64,000 bases of DNA from assembly GCF_009791395.1 (NCBI RefSeq), contig NZ_WSZK01000023.1:130899-194898 (forward strand). The letters are read 5' to 3'. Of this stretch, positions 34,057 through 42,496 are shown one piece after another (within the stretch, counting starts at the first letter, position 1; each line of letters starts with the position of its first letter). This DNA comes from Halomarina oriensis. Lineage in GTDB: Archaea; Halobacteriota; Halobacteria; Halobacteriales; Haloarculaceae. The notes beneath the pieces are model-generated. The model had not been told where the DNA came from. It did no database searches and worked only from the letters and a program-made list of their open reading frames with translations. The translations under genes were made by a program, and so were the position numbers.

Positions 34057-35004
34057 ATGAGCGACCTCACAGCCCCCGCGAGGACGGCTATCGAACAGTG
34101 CATGGCGCTCGGGGCCGACGAGTCCTGTCTCGTCGTCACCGACGAGAGACGCCAACCCATCGGCGAGGCGCTGTACGACGCCGCCAGCGCCGTCGCGGAC
34201 GACGTGAGCATCGTCCGCTACCCGGTCGGCGAGCAACACGGCGAGGAGCCACCGGCCGCCGTCGCGGCCGCGATGCGCGAGGCCGACGTCTTCCTCGCAC
34301 CGACCTCGAAGAGCCTGAGCCACACCCGCGCCCGGTCGGCGGCCTGCGCGGCGGGCGCACGCGGTGCGACGCTCCCAGGCATCACCGAGGAGGTGTTCAC
34401 GACGGGGTTAGACACCGACTACGACGCCATCGAGCGCCACACGCGCGAGACCTACGAGCAGGTCGCCGACGCCGAGGAGGTCCGCGTCACCGCCCCCAAC
34501 GGGACGGATATCACGTTCCACCCCGGCGACCGGGAGTGGATGCAGGACACCGGCATCGTCCACGAGGCCGGCCAGTTCTCGAACCTCCCGGCGGGAGAGA
34601 CGTTCGTCAGCCCGGAGTCCGTCGAGGGGACGTACGTCGTCGACGGGACGATGATGCCCTACGGCCGTCTCGACGGCCGCGAACTGCGCTTCGAGGTCGA
34701 AGACGGCTACGTCACCGACATCTCCGACGACGAGGTCCGCCAGCAGGTCGAGACCGGTGCGGAACAGGTCGGCCGGGACGCGTACAACCTCGCGGAACTC
34801 GGTATCGGGACGAACGTCGCCGTGACGGAACTGGTAGGCTCCGTCCTACTCGACGAGAAGGCGGCGGGCACGGTCCACATCGCTATCGGCGACGACGCGG
34901 GCATCGGCGGCGACACCGACGCACCGCTCCACCTCGACGGCATCGTCCGGAATCCGACCGTCTACGCCGATGGAGACGAAATCGACCTTCCGACCCCGAA
35001 CTGA
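34057..35004 (+). CDS. Leucyl aminopeptidase-like protein (M29/COG2309 relative, short form)
   Basis: 315 residues from the ATG at 34057. The C-terminal part shows the thermophilic-aminopeptidase pattern: [27 protein letters not shown], then [41 protein letters not shown], where Glu and His residues are the expected metal ligands. It is about 50 residues shorter than the second M29 gene (60298-61392), mainly in the N-terminal part, and has no obvious N-terminal partner domain. Annotated in haloarchaea simply as aminopeptidase. Divergent from the GAPDH gene. Confidence 0.8.
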   Translation: MSDLTAPARTAIEQCMALGADESCLVVTDERRQPIGEALYDAASAVADDVSIVRYPVGEQHGEEPPAAVAAAMREADVFLAPTSKSLSHTRARSAACAAGARGATLPGITEEVFTTGLDTDYDAIERHTRETYEQVADAEEVRVTAPNGTDITFHPGDREWMQDTGIVHEAGQFSNLPAGETFVSPESVEGTYVVDGTMMPYGRLDGRELRFEVEDGYVTDISDDEVRQQVETGAEQVGRDAYNLAELGIGTNVAVTELVGSVLLDEKAAGTVHIAIGDDAGIGGDTDAPLHLDGIVRNPTVYADGDEIDLPTPN

Positions 35005-35086
35005 GTCGAGTCACCGGCCCGACGGGCGAATCCCACGAACCGTCGTGTGACCGCGTCCTTTTACGTCCCGACCGGGAAACCGGAGT

Positions 35087-35743
35087 ATGAGCGAACCCAC
35101 ACAGCAGGTCGCCGTGTCCTGCCCGGCCTGTTCGCCGGACCTCGAAACCGTCCACGAGGTGCTCGCGCCGGGCGACACGCTGACCGTCCGCTGTACGGAG
35201 TGCGACCACACGCACAAGACCCGTATCGAAGAGGAGGAGGAGGTCGAACGCACCGTCATCGTCTCGCAGGACGGCGAGTCGTTCAAGACCCACGTCAACG
35301 CCCCGCCGACCGAGCGGGTCGCCGTCGGCGAGGAGTTCATCGTCGACGCCCCCGAGGCGCTGCTGACCGTCCGCATCACGAGCCTCGACCTCGGGAACGA
35401 ACAGCGCGCGGAGTCCGCACCCGTAGAGGACGTCGAGACGTTCTGGACCCGCGCCGTGGACAACGTCACCGTCCCCGTCACGCTGAACCCGAAAGACGGC
35501 ACCCACGACGGGACCCGGAGTGTGGACTTCCTCCTGCCGGGCGACCACGAGTTCGTCGTCGGCGAGATGGTCGAGTTGGGCGACGAGGAGTTCACCGTCA
35601 AGTCCATCCGACTCCGCTCGGACGCCGTCGGGCCGGGCACCGACATGGACCAACTACGCTACGACGGCGACGACGCCATCGCCAAGGACATCAAGCGCGT
35701 CTACGGCGACGACGAGACCAGCGACGCCTGGTCGGCCTGGTAA
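35087..35743 (+). CDS. HVO_0476-like zinc-finger protein
   Basis: 218 residues. An N-terminal zinc finger CPAC...CTEC (SCPACSPDLE, RCTECDHTHKT, with a loop of about 21 residues) is followed by two beta-rich repeated domains (VGEEFIVDAPEALLTVRITSLDL and VGEMVELGDEEFTVKSIRLRS). The family is conserved in haloarchaea; function unproven, possibly RNA-related. The downstream PIMT gene starts nine bases after its stop, so both are in one operon. Confidence 0.78.
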   Translation: MSEPTQQVAVSCPACSPDLETVHEVLAPGDTLTVRCTECDHTHKTRIEEEEEVERTVIVSQDGESFKTHVNAPPTERVAVGEEFIVDAPEALLTVRITSLDLGNEQRAESAPVEDVETFWTRAVDNVTVPVTLNPKDGTHDGTRSVDFLLPGDHEFVVGEMVELGDEEFTVKSIRLRSDAVGPGTDMDQLRYDGDDAIAKDIKRVYGDDETSDAWSAW

Positions 35744-35752
35744 CCCGGTCGC

Positions 35753-36418
35753 ATGAGTGACCACGGGAGCGACCCCGACGCGGACGACGGCGACGACCGG
35801 AACGACGAGCGAAACCGACTCGTCGACGCGCTCCGTGACAGCGGGCGCATCCAGCGCGAGTCGGTGCTCGAAGCGATGCGCCGCGTTCCCCGCCACCGGT
35901 TCGTCCCCGAGGACCGGCGGGGACAGGCGTACACCGACCGACCCCTGCCCATCGGCGAGGACCAGACCGTCAGCGCCCCGCACATGGTCGCCATCATGGC
36001 CGACCACCTCGCGCTGTCGCCGGGTGACCGCGTGCTCGAAGTCGGGACTGGCTGTGGCTACCACGCCGCCGTCACCGCCGAACTCGTCGGCGACGAGCAC
36101 GTCTACAGCGTCGAGTACCACGAGAGCCTGGCGAACCGCGCCCGCGACACGCTGTCGCTGCTCGGCTACGACGTCCACGTCCGCACCGGCGACGGCCGCG
36201 AGGGGTGGGCCGACCACGCCCCGTACGACGCCGTCTACGCGACGTGCGCCCCCGCCGAACTGCCCGACGCGCTGGTCGACCAGCTCGCACCCGGCGGGCG
36301 ACTCGTCGCACCGGTCGGCGAGGCGGTTCAGGAACTCGTCGTCCTCGACAAGAACGAGGACGGCACGGTGTCCCGCCGGACGGAGGGTCGTGTCCGGTTC
36401 GTCCCGATGCAGGGCTGA
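35753..36418 (+). CDS. pcm: Protein-L-isoaspartate O-methyltransferase
   Basis: 221 residues, canonical length. After an acidic leader (1-20), motif TVSAPHM is at 72-78 (the isoaspartyl-substrate signature), then the SAM-binding EVGTGCGYHAAV at 96-107, and APYDAVYATCAPAELPDALVDQLAPGGRLVAPVG. It methylates isoaspartyl residues in damaged proteins for repair. Preceded by the zinc-finger gene, followed by an O-methyltransferase-like gene and a PIMT paralogue. Confidence 0.95.
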   Translation: MSDHGSDPDADDGDDRNDERNRLVDALRDSGRIQRESVLEAMRRVPRHRFVPEDRRGQAYTDRPLPIGEDQTVSAPHMVAIMADHLALSPGDRVLEVGTGCGYHAAVTAELVGDEHVYSVEYHESLANRARDTLSLLGYDVHVRTGDGREGWADHAPYDAVYATCAPAELPDALVDQLAPGGRLVAPVGEAVQELVVLDKNEDGTVSRRTEGRVRFVPMQG

Positions 36419-36497
36419 CCGGAGCGACCACGCCACCACGCCACCACGCCGCGGCGACTCGGACAGGGTTTTCTCGCTGGCCGCGGAACGCCGAGTC

Positions 36498-37421
36498 ATG
36501 CCGACACGGGACCTCGGGACCGACGAGTACCGCGAACGTCTGCTGTGTCACGCCGCCCGTCGGACCGGCGTCCTCGACGCGCTGGCGACGACGACGGGAA
36601 CCGCCGAGGGCGTGGCCGAGGAGACGGGGATCGACCCGCACGCCGCCGACCTGCTCGTCGAGGCGCTGGCCGACCGGGGGTTCCTGAAGGACGTCGGCGG
36701 CGAGTACCAGCCCACGAACCGGATGCTCGGTATCCTGACGAAGACCGACGTGCGCTCCATCGGTCGGCTCTCACACGACCTGGACCGCCTCGACGCGTGG
36801 CTGGCGTTCCCCGGGACCGCCCGTGGCGAGTCCCCACCGCGCTCCGAACACCGGACACGCAACGAACTGGGCGCACGTGCGGCCCGTCCCGAGGCGCAGG
36901 TCCGTGGGGCCGTCACGGCGATGCTCCGCGAGGCACCCGACGCCGAGTCCGTCGTGCTGGTCGGTGACGCGCCCGGACCCCACGCCGTCGAGGTGGCCGC
37001 CCGCCGACGCGAGGTGACGCTCGTCGACACGCCCGAACGGGTCGACGCGTCACGGGCCGGACTCGAACACGAGTCGGTGACGCTCCGGGGGGGAGACCCG
37101 GCAGACTCGGGATGCTCGCTCCCCGAAGCGGACCTCGTGGCGGGCGTCGGCGTCCTGTACCGACTGGACGAGGGCGGGGCGACCACGGTCCTGCGGAACG
37201 CTCGGGCGGCCGCTCCGACGTGTGTCTTCGTCGAACCCGTCGCCGAAACGGGCGACGACGGGTACGCCACGCTCGCGGCGCTCGACGCCTTCGCCCGTGA
37301 AGGGACGGCGAGCGTCCACGACCGGGCCGGTGTCGTCTCGCTGGTCGAGGAATCCGGGTACGGCGAGGCGACGGTCGTCGATATTCCGGGGCTCGACGAC
37401 CGGGCGGTCGTCGGTCGATAG
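36498..37421 (+). CDS. Class I SAM-dependent methyltransferase with winged-helix dimerisation domain
   Basis: 307 residues from the ATG at 36498. The N-terminus (residues about 15-90: LLCHAARRTGVLDALATTTGTAEGVAEETGIDPHAADLLVEALADRGFLKDVGGEYQPT) is the winged-helix dimerisation domain seen in plant-type O-methyltransferases. The SAM fold follows (VVLVGDAPGPHAVEVAAR, LPEADLVAGVGVLYRLDEGGATTVLRNAR). The glycine-rich motif I is weak (GDAPGPHA), so cofactor binding or activity may be changed. The C-terminal VEESGYGEATVVDIPGLDDRAVV is typical of methyltransferase-2 proteins. Substrate unknown. Confidence 0.75.
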   Translation: MPTRDLGTDEYRERLLCHAARRTGVLDALATTTGTAEGVAEETGIDPHAADLLVEALADRGFLKDVGGEYQPTNRMLGILTKTDVRSIGRLSHDLDRLDAWLAFPGTARGESPPRSEHRTRNELGARAARPEAQVRGAVTAMLREAPDAESVVLVGDAPGPHAVEVAARRREVTLVDTPERVDASRAGLEHESVTLRGGDPADSGCSLPEADLVAGVGVLYRLDEGGATTVLRNARAAAPTCVFVEPVAETGDDGYATLAALDAFAREGTASVHDRAGVVSLVEESGYGEATVVDIPGLDDRAVVGR

Positions 37422-37428
37422 CCGCTCG

Positions 37429-37436
37429 ATATTTAC
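37429..37436 (+). promoter_or_regulatory. TATA box of the PIMT paralogue
   Basis: ATATTTAC ends 22 bases before the ATG at 37459, just past the stop of the upstream gene. The paralogue therefore seems to have its own start site. Confidence 0.42.
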
Positions 37437-37458
37437 CGCTCGAACCCCGAATCCGGCC

Positions 37459-38214
37459 ATGGAACCGGACGTCCTCCGCGAGGACATGGTCGACAGCCTC
37501 GAATACGAGGCGAAAGGCGTCGTGCGAAGCGACGCCGTCGGCCTCGCCATGCGCGACGTCCCCCGCCACGAGTTCGTCGGCGACGAGGACAGCGCGTACG
37601 CCGACCGCGCCCACGAACACCACGGAACGACGGTCCTCGCCCCGAGTACGGCCGCTCGGCTCCTCGAAGCGCTCGCGCCCGACGAGGGCGACAGCGTCCT
37701 CGTCGTCGGCGCGGGCGTCGGCTACACGACGGCCGTCGTCGCCGAAATCGCCGGCGCGGCGAACGTCCACGCAATCGACATCACTCGACCGCTGGTGTAC
37801 GAGGCCCGGAGCAACCTCGAATCGGCCGGCTACGGCGAGGTGCTCGTCGACAAGCGAAACGGGATGCACGGGCTCCCCGAGTACGCCCCCTACGACTGCG
37901 TCCTCCTGGAAGCGGCCGCTATCGAACCGCCGCGGGCGCTCGTGAATCAGCTCGCCGACGACGGCCGACTCGTGATGCCCCAGGGTGGCGGCAGTCAGTC
38001 GCTCGTCACCGTCGGCCCCGGCAGTCGCGTCCTCGAACGCCACGGCCCCGTCCTGTTCAAACCGATGCTCGTCGAGGGCGAGCAGGCCGACACCGTCGAA
38101 CGGAACCGCACCCTCCGAGAGGACCGCGAACACGCCCAGCGCGGTGCCTCGCGGCGACACGGCTGGGAACACGAGTGGCTCGACTGGGACGAGCGACTCC
38201 AGGGCCGGCGGTAG
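37459..38214 (+). CDS. PIMT-like methyltransferase paralogue
   Basis: 251 residues. Clearly related to protein-L-isoaspartate methyltransferase (SAM loop VVGAGVGYTTAVV at 82-94; APYDCVLLEAAAIEPPRALVNQLADDGRLVMPQGG), and it has the extended C-terminus of archaeal PIMT. In place of the substrate signature TVSAPHM it has TVLAPST (58-64), so the isoaspartyl-binding Ser and His are replaced. Length is greater because of a Arg-rich C-terminal tail (HGWEHEWLDWDERLQGRR). It may act on another protein target or be an inactive relative. Confidence 0.82.
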   Translation: MEPDVLREDMVDSLEYEAKGVVRSDAVGLAMRDVPRHEFVGDEDSAYADRAHEHHGTTVLAPSTAARLLEALAPDEGDSVLVVGAGVGYTTAVVAEIAGAANVHAIDITRPLVYEARSNLESAGYGEVLVDKRNGMHGLPEYAPYDCVLLEAAAIEPPRALVNQLADDGRLVMPQGGGSQSLVTVGPGSRVLERHGPVLFKPMLVEGEQADTVERNRTLREDREHAQRGASRRHGWEHEWLDWDERLQGRR

Positions 38215-38246
38215 TCACTCGTCGCCGTCCGGCCACCGTTTCTCGT

Positions 38247-38729
38247 TCAGCGTTCCGCGACGACCAGCAGTTTCGTGTTCGCTCGCCGGTCGACGAACTC
38301 GCTTCCCGCGGGCGGTTTCACCTCGAAGACGACGGTCCCGTCGGCCTGGTTCGGACCGAGCGTCGGCGCGAGGTCGAACGTGGCCGTCCCGTCCGCGTCG
38401 GTCTCCGCGGTGGCGATACCGTCGAGGCGGGCGGTGTCGGCCTTGGCGACGACCGTCGCACCGGCCACCGGGCGACCCTCCGGAGTGACGACGCGGACGT
38501 CGACCGTCTGGTCGCCGGGCGTGACCACCTCGGGTTCCGGTTGTGTGTCGAGTTCGGTGACGGCGAGTCCCGACACCCCCGAGAGCATCTGCATCATCAC
38601 GCTGAGCGAGGCGACGCCGACGACCAGCGCGATGACCAGTCGGATGGGCAACCCCTCGATGGCGCGTTCGTCCTCGCGGAGGTCAGCGAACTGTTCGTGG
38701 ACGGCGTCCGTGTCGAACCGGTCGAACAT
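38247..38729 (-). CDS. Single-helix membrane protein with Ig-like/regulatory beta domain
   Basis: 160 residues from the ATG at 38729. An N-terminal cytoplasmic stretch (MFDRFDTDAVHEQFADLREDERAIEG) is followed by one transmembrane helix (LVIALVVGVASLSVMMQM) and an extracytoplasmic beta-sandwich of the carboxypeptidase-regulatory type (VTPGDQTVDVRVVTPEGRPVAGATVVAKA, AETDADGTATFDLAP). Resembles a haloarchaeal family of unknown function (DUF7382-like). Convergent with the PIMT paralogue. Confidence 0.62.
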   Translation of the reverse strand: MFDRFDTDAVHEQFADLREDERAIEGLPIRLVIALVVGVASLSVMMQMLSGVSGLAVTELDTQPEPEVVTPGDQTVDVRVVTPEGRPVAGATVVAKADTARLDGIATAETDADGTATFDLAPTLGPNQADGTVVFEVKPPAGSEFVDRRANTKLLVVAER

Positions 38730-38857
38730 GGGCCGGCGTGGTCCCGTCACGGTACTTGAACGTTCGGAGAGCGAGCGGCGGCCCGGCCGCCGACCGACGG
38801 CCGGAAGCGACGGGGGTCGCCGAGGGTTGAAACCGGAGGCCGCGACCAGCACCCGCC

Positions 38858-39943
38858 ATGCACGTTCTCGGTTCGACGGACGGTCTCGGCCCGGTCGGCC
38901 ACCTCGGTGCGTACCGCGCCCGCGACGGCAGTCCCGGTGAGGAGGTGGGTGTCGACCTCGGCGGTCCACACGCCGCGCTCGTCGTCGGCAAACGCGGATC
39001 GGGGAAGTCCTACACGCTCGGCGTCCTCGCCGAAGAGGCGGCCCGGACCGACGGCGTCGCGCCGATACTCGTCGACCCGATGGGCGCGTTCGACACGCTC
39101 GCCGACGCCCCCGACGAGGTTCCGGCGCGGGTCGTCGAGCCACGGGTCGGGGCCGACGCGCTCGACCCGCGGGCGTGGTGTTCGCTGCTCGGACTGGACC
39201 CGACGGGCGCGGTCGGTGCGCTCGTCTGGCGCGTGGCGAGCGAGACGACGACGCTCGCCGGGATGGTCGACGCCGTCGGCGAGCAGGACGCCCCGGATGC
39301 GGTCCGGGTAGCCGCCGAGAACCACCTCGCGCTCGCACGGTCGTGGGACGTCTTCGACGGCGCGACGCCCGACCTCGCCGGACCGAAAGCGACCGTGCTC
39401 GACTGTTCGGGGCTTCCCGACGCGGCGACGAACGCGGTCTGTCTCGCCGTCGCCAGTCGGTGTTATCGAGGGCGACTCGACGGGACGGTCGACCGACTCC
39501 CGTGGCTGTTCGTCGACGAGGCGCACGTCGCCTTCGAGGGCGTCGCGGCGAGCGCCCTTCGCCGACTGCTCACGCGTGGGCGGGCCCCAGGTGTGAGCCT
39601 CGTCTGTGCGACCCAGCGCCCCAGCGCCCTCCCGGACGTCGCCGTCTCGCAGTCCGACCTCGTCGTGATGCACCGACTGACGGGGCGGGCGGACCTCGCC
39701 GCGTTCCGCGAGACGCGGCCGACGTACGTCGGCGACGACTTCGAGGCACGGATGCCAGAGCGACCGGGCGACGCGATGGTCGTCGACGACGCGACGGAGG
39801 GCGTCCACGCGATTCGCGTCAGGGAGCGACTGACCCCTCACGGCGGTGCCAGCCCACGAGTCGACGTTGCGACGAGCGACGACGAGCCCGGACACGAGTA
39901 CGGAGACGACGCGAACGCGGACGGCACCGACCCGAAAGGGTAG
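38858..39943 (+). CDS. HerA/VirB4-like ATPase (DUF87 type)
   Basis: 361 residues. Walker A GKRGSGKSYTLG is at about 44-55, followed by the ILVDPMGAFDTL strand, a Walker B-like LPWLFVDEAHVAFEG, and a sensor-like SLVCATQRPSALPDVAVSQSDLVVMHRLTGRADL. This pattern belongs to the HerA/FtsK-like pumping ATPases with DUF87. HerA normally works with NurA in DNA end resection, but no NurA is present and the N-terminal HAS barrel is minimal. It stands at the head of a gene pair for fluoride channels; the context does not explain its function. Confidence 0.8.
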   Translation: MHVLGSTDGLGPVGHLGAYRARDGSPGEEVGVDLGGPHAALVVGKRGSGKSYTLGVLAEEAARTDGVAPILVDPMGAFDTLADAPDEVPARVVEPRVGADALDPRAWCSLLGLDPTGAVGALVWRVASETTTLAGMVDAVGEQDAPDAVRVAAENHLALARSWDVFDGATPDLAGPKATVLDCSGLPDAATNAVCLAVASRCYRGRLDGTVDRLPWLFVDEAHVAFEGVAASALRRLLTRGRAPGVSLVCATQRPSALPDVAVSQSDLVVMHRLTGRADLAAFRETRPTYVGDDFEARMPERPGDAMVVDDATEGVHAIRVRERLTPHGGASPRVDVATSDDEPGHEYGDDANADGTDPKG

Positions 39944-39970
39944 TAGGAGCCGCCCGACTATCCGGAGGCG

Positions 39971-40357
39971 ATGGAACGAGGTCGGGCGCTCGCGCTGGTC
40001 GCCGGCGGGGCGTTCGTGGGCGCGGTCTGTCGCTATCTCCTCGCGCTCACGGTTCCCGAGACGGCGGCGTGGCTCCCCGGCCGCCTCCCGTGGGGGACGC
40101 TCGCCGCCAACGTACTCGGGGCGTTCGCGCTGGGTGCGCTCACCGCCCGCGAGCGGTCGCCGGCCGTCTCGCTGACGCTCGGAACGGGGTTCTGCTCGTC
40201 GTTCACCACCTACAGCACGTTCGCCGTCGAGACGGCGGGACTCCGGCCGACCGCGGCAGCGGCCTACGTCGGGGCGACCTACGGCGTCGGAATGGCGGCC
40301 GTCGTCGCCGGCCGGACCGTCGGGAACCGAGGACGGTCCGGCGAGGGGAGTCCGTGA
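39971..40357 (+). CDS. crcB: Fluoride channel subunit FluC/CrcB (first paralogue)
   Basis: 128 residues, four transmembrane helices. Key residues: Arg in TM1 (VCRYLLAL), Asn in TM2 (ANVLGAFALG) and the TM3 break GTGFCSSFTTYSTF, the sodium/fluoride-site signature. The C-terminus overlaps the second subunit gene by four bases (GTGA). Family: fluoride export down its gradient through dual-topology or heterodimeric channels. The overlap suggests strict 1:1 expression of a heterodimer. Confidence 0.95.
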   Translation: MERGRALALVAGGAFVGAVCRYLLALTVPETAAWLPGRLPWGTLAANVLGAFALGALTARERSPAVSLTLGTGFCSSFTTYSTFAVETAGLRPTAAAAYVGATYGVGMAAVVAGRTVGNRGRSGEGSP

Positions 40358-40719
40358 CCGTGGTCGACGCGAGCGTGCTCCCCGCGTCCGCCCTCGTCGG
40401 CGTGGGTGGGGTCGTCGGCGCACTCGCCCGCTACGCGGTCGGCGAGCGGGTCGAACGCGACTACCTCGACACCCTCCTCGTCAACGTCCTCGGGAGCTTC
40501 CTGCTCGGCGTGTTGCTCGCCGTCCCACGGGACGGGACGACCGTCCTGCTCGTCGGCGTCGGCGGCTGTGGTGCGTTCACGACGTTCTCGGCGGCGGCCG
40601 TCGAGACGGTCGACCTCGCGGCGACGGGACGGCGACGAGCACTCCTCGCGCTCGGTGCGATGGTCGGGGGGTGTCTGCTCGCCGCCGGCGCTGGCGCGGC
40701 GGTCGGTGGCGGCCTCTGA
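40354..40719 (+). CDS. crcB: Fluoride channel subunit FluC/CrcB (second paralogue)
   Basis: 121 residues, GTG start at 40354 inside the first gene's stop (GTGA). Four hydrophobic helices; Arg in TM1 (LARYAV), Asn in TM2 (VNVLGSFLLG), and TM3 with GGCGAFTTFSAAAVET. The last signature (CGAFTTFSAA rather than FTTYSTF) diverges from the first paralogue, as in known two-gene heterodimer channels where each subunit supplies one pore face. Positive charges appear on opposite ends of the two proteins' loops, in line with antiparallel insertion, although I have not counted them systematically. Confidence 0.93.
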   Translation: MTVVDASVLPASALVGVGGVVGALARYAVGERVERDYLDTLLVNVLGSFLLGVLLAVPRDGTTVLLVGVGGCGAFTTFSAAAVETVDLAATGRRRALLALGAMVGGCLLAAGAGAAVGGGL

Positions 40720-40848
40720 CCGGCCGGTGGTACCGCGACGGAGGTGTGGCGACGACGAGGGGACCGGTCGGCGAAGCGGACCGTTCGCCACGGGGGTCAC
40801 ACGCGAGAGCGTGAGGGATTATGGTCCAGTGGGTCGAAGCCGAGTCCC

Positions 40849-41862
40849 GTGACTACGACTGCAACCCCGCTACGAATCGCGTCCATCGGTGCCGGCGGTT
40901 GGGGAACCGTCGTCGCCCGGCAGATACTCGCCGACGACCGAGCGACGCTCGTCGCCCTCGCGGACGTCAGCGCCGACAGTCGCTCGCGGGCGGGTGCGGC
41001 GCTCGGCGTCCCGGCGGAGATGCGCTTCGAGGACACCGAGCGGATGCTCGACACCGTGGACCTCGACGCCGTCGTCGTGACGACACCCCACGCACTCCAC
41101 CACGAGCACGTCTCGCTCGCCATGGACCGCGGCCTCCACGTCTACTGTGAGAAACCGTTCACCACGAGCGTCGCGGACGCACGAGACCTGCTCGACCGGG
41201 CGGAGACCCGCGGGCCGGTGACGATGGTCGGGTTCCAGCGCCACCACGAACAGCCCTACCTCGCCGCCCGCGAACGAATCCACGAGGCGACCCCGCGGCT
41301 CGTCACCGCCGAGATAACCCAGGACTGGTACGAGAACTTCCACGACACCTGGCGGGCGAACCCCGACCTCAGCGGCGGCGGCCAGCTCTACGACACCGGC
41401 AGCCACCTCGTCGACATCGTCCTCTGGTTCACCGACTCGCCACCGACGTCGGCCAGCGCCGAGATGGTGTTCGCCGACGACGCGGAACGCGTCGACGTCC
41501 ACGCGCTGCTCACGATTCGGTTCGAGAACGGAGCCGTCGCCAACCTCACCGTCTCGGGCGACACGGCAGCCGTCCGCGAACACGTCCACGTCTGGACCGA
41601 CGACGGCGCGACGTACATCGACGGTCGGGGCTGGCACGAACGGACGCTCCACGAGGTCGACGCCGAGAACACGACCACGACGCCGATGCTGGACGACGAG
41701 GGCTCACGCGGGAAGATAGAGGCGTTCGTCGACGCCGTCGCCGACGGCACCGAACCGCCGGTGACGGCCCGCCACGGCTACTACGTCACCGCCGTCCTCG
41801 AAGCGGCCTACGAGTCCGCCCGCGACGGTGGCCGCCGGGTACGCATCGACGGCGACGACTGA
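40849..41862 (+). CDS. Gfo/Idh/MocA-family oxidoreductase
   Basis: 337 residues from the GTG at 40849 (VTTTATPLRIASIGAGGWGT). The NAD(P) loop is IGAGGWGT at 13-20, and the family motif EKPF is at 101-104 after YC. Central blocks VGFQRHHEQPY, SGGGQLYDTGSHLVDIVLWF and a C-terminal substrate domain follow. These enzymes oxidise sugars, inositols or related polyols; the substrate cannot be told. The start is a GTG; an upstream frame extension has an atypical Arg-rich composition and is rejected. Confidence 0.9.
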   Translation: MTTTATPLRIASIGAGGWGTVVARQILADDRATLVALADVSADSRSRAGAALGVPAEMRFEDTERMLDTVDLDAVVVTTPHALHHEHVSLAMDRGLHVYCEKPFTTSVADARDLLDRAETRGPVTMVGFQRHHEQPYLAARERIHEATPRLVTAEITQDWYENFHDTWRANPDLSGGGQLYDTGSHLVDIVLWFTDSPPTSASAEMVFADDAERVDVHALLTIRFENGAVANLTVSGDTAAVREHVHVWTDDGATYIDGRGWHERTLHEVDAENTTTTPMLDDEGSRGKIEAFVDAVADGTEPPVTARHGYYVTAVLEAAYESARDGGRRVRIDGDD

Positions 41863-41970
41863 ACGCGACACGGCGGGACGGAACGCGACGGAACGAACCG
41901 CGTCGCCTCGGAATCCGGCGACGACCGACCCGACCCCAAGCTATCACTCCCCGGCGCGCGTGGTCGACCC

Positions 41971-42432
41971 ATGTCGATTCCCGACACCGACCACGAGCAG
42001 TACGTCGAACGCGCCATCGAACTCGCCCGCGAGGCCGGCGACCGCGGCGACGGTCCCTACGGGGCGGTTCTCGTCCGTGACGACGAGGTGGTGCTGGAGG
42101 AGACCAACCGCGAGGCGAGCGACGACGACCTCGCACTCCACCCCGAACTGACGCTCGCACGCCGCGCCGGCAGCGAGATGAGCGCCGACGAACGCGAGCG
42201 CACCGTGATGTACACCAGCACCGAACCCTGTCCGATGTGCGCGGCCGGTATCGCGTACGCCGGCCTCGGTGGTGTCGTCTACAGCGTCTCCGGACAGGTG
42301 ACCGCCGAAACGTTCGACGGCCCGCCGGGGATCCCGTGTGAGGAGGTGTTCGAACGACTGGACAGAGAGATTCCGGTCGAACGCGAAGTGCTGGAGGCCG
42401 ACGGGTTGGCGGTCCACGAACGGTATCGGTGA
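41971..42432 (+). CDS. Nucleoside/guanine deaminase family protein
   Basis: 153 residues. The cytidine-deaminase-like zinc site is readable as HPE (H57-P58-E59, where Glu is the proton shuttle) and PCPMC (C87, C90) with TSTEPCPMCAAG. The N-terminus has the PYGAVLV element of this superfamily. HPE in place of the more common HAE still keeps the ligand His and catalytic Glu. Likely guanine or cytosine/tRNA-adenosine-like deaminase; the size and the lack of a tRNA-binding tail favour free purine or pyrimidine substrates. Confidence 0.85.
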   Translation: MSIPDTDHEQYVERAIELAREAGDRGDGPYGAVLVRDDEVVLEETNREASDDDLALHPELTLARRAGSEMSADERERTVMYTSTEPCPMCAAGIAYAGLGGVVYSVSGQVTAETFDGPPGIPCEEVFERLDREIPVEREVLEADGLAVHERYR

Positions 42433-42496
42433 GCGGAGTGCCACTCGAGCGTCGGTGACTCACGGGAGAAGGACGTCACAGCGAGTCGCCGGACCG

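Noticed and set aside
40744..40848. N-terminal extension of the Gfo/Idh oxidoreductase
   Set aside because: The extension is Arg-rich and atypical; the GTG at 40849 places the NAD loop at the usual residue 13.
41971..42432. HPE instead of HAE in the deaminase taken as a lost active site
   Set aside because: The zinc-ligand His and the catalytic Glu are both kept; the middle residue varies in this family.
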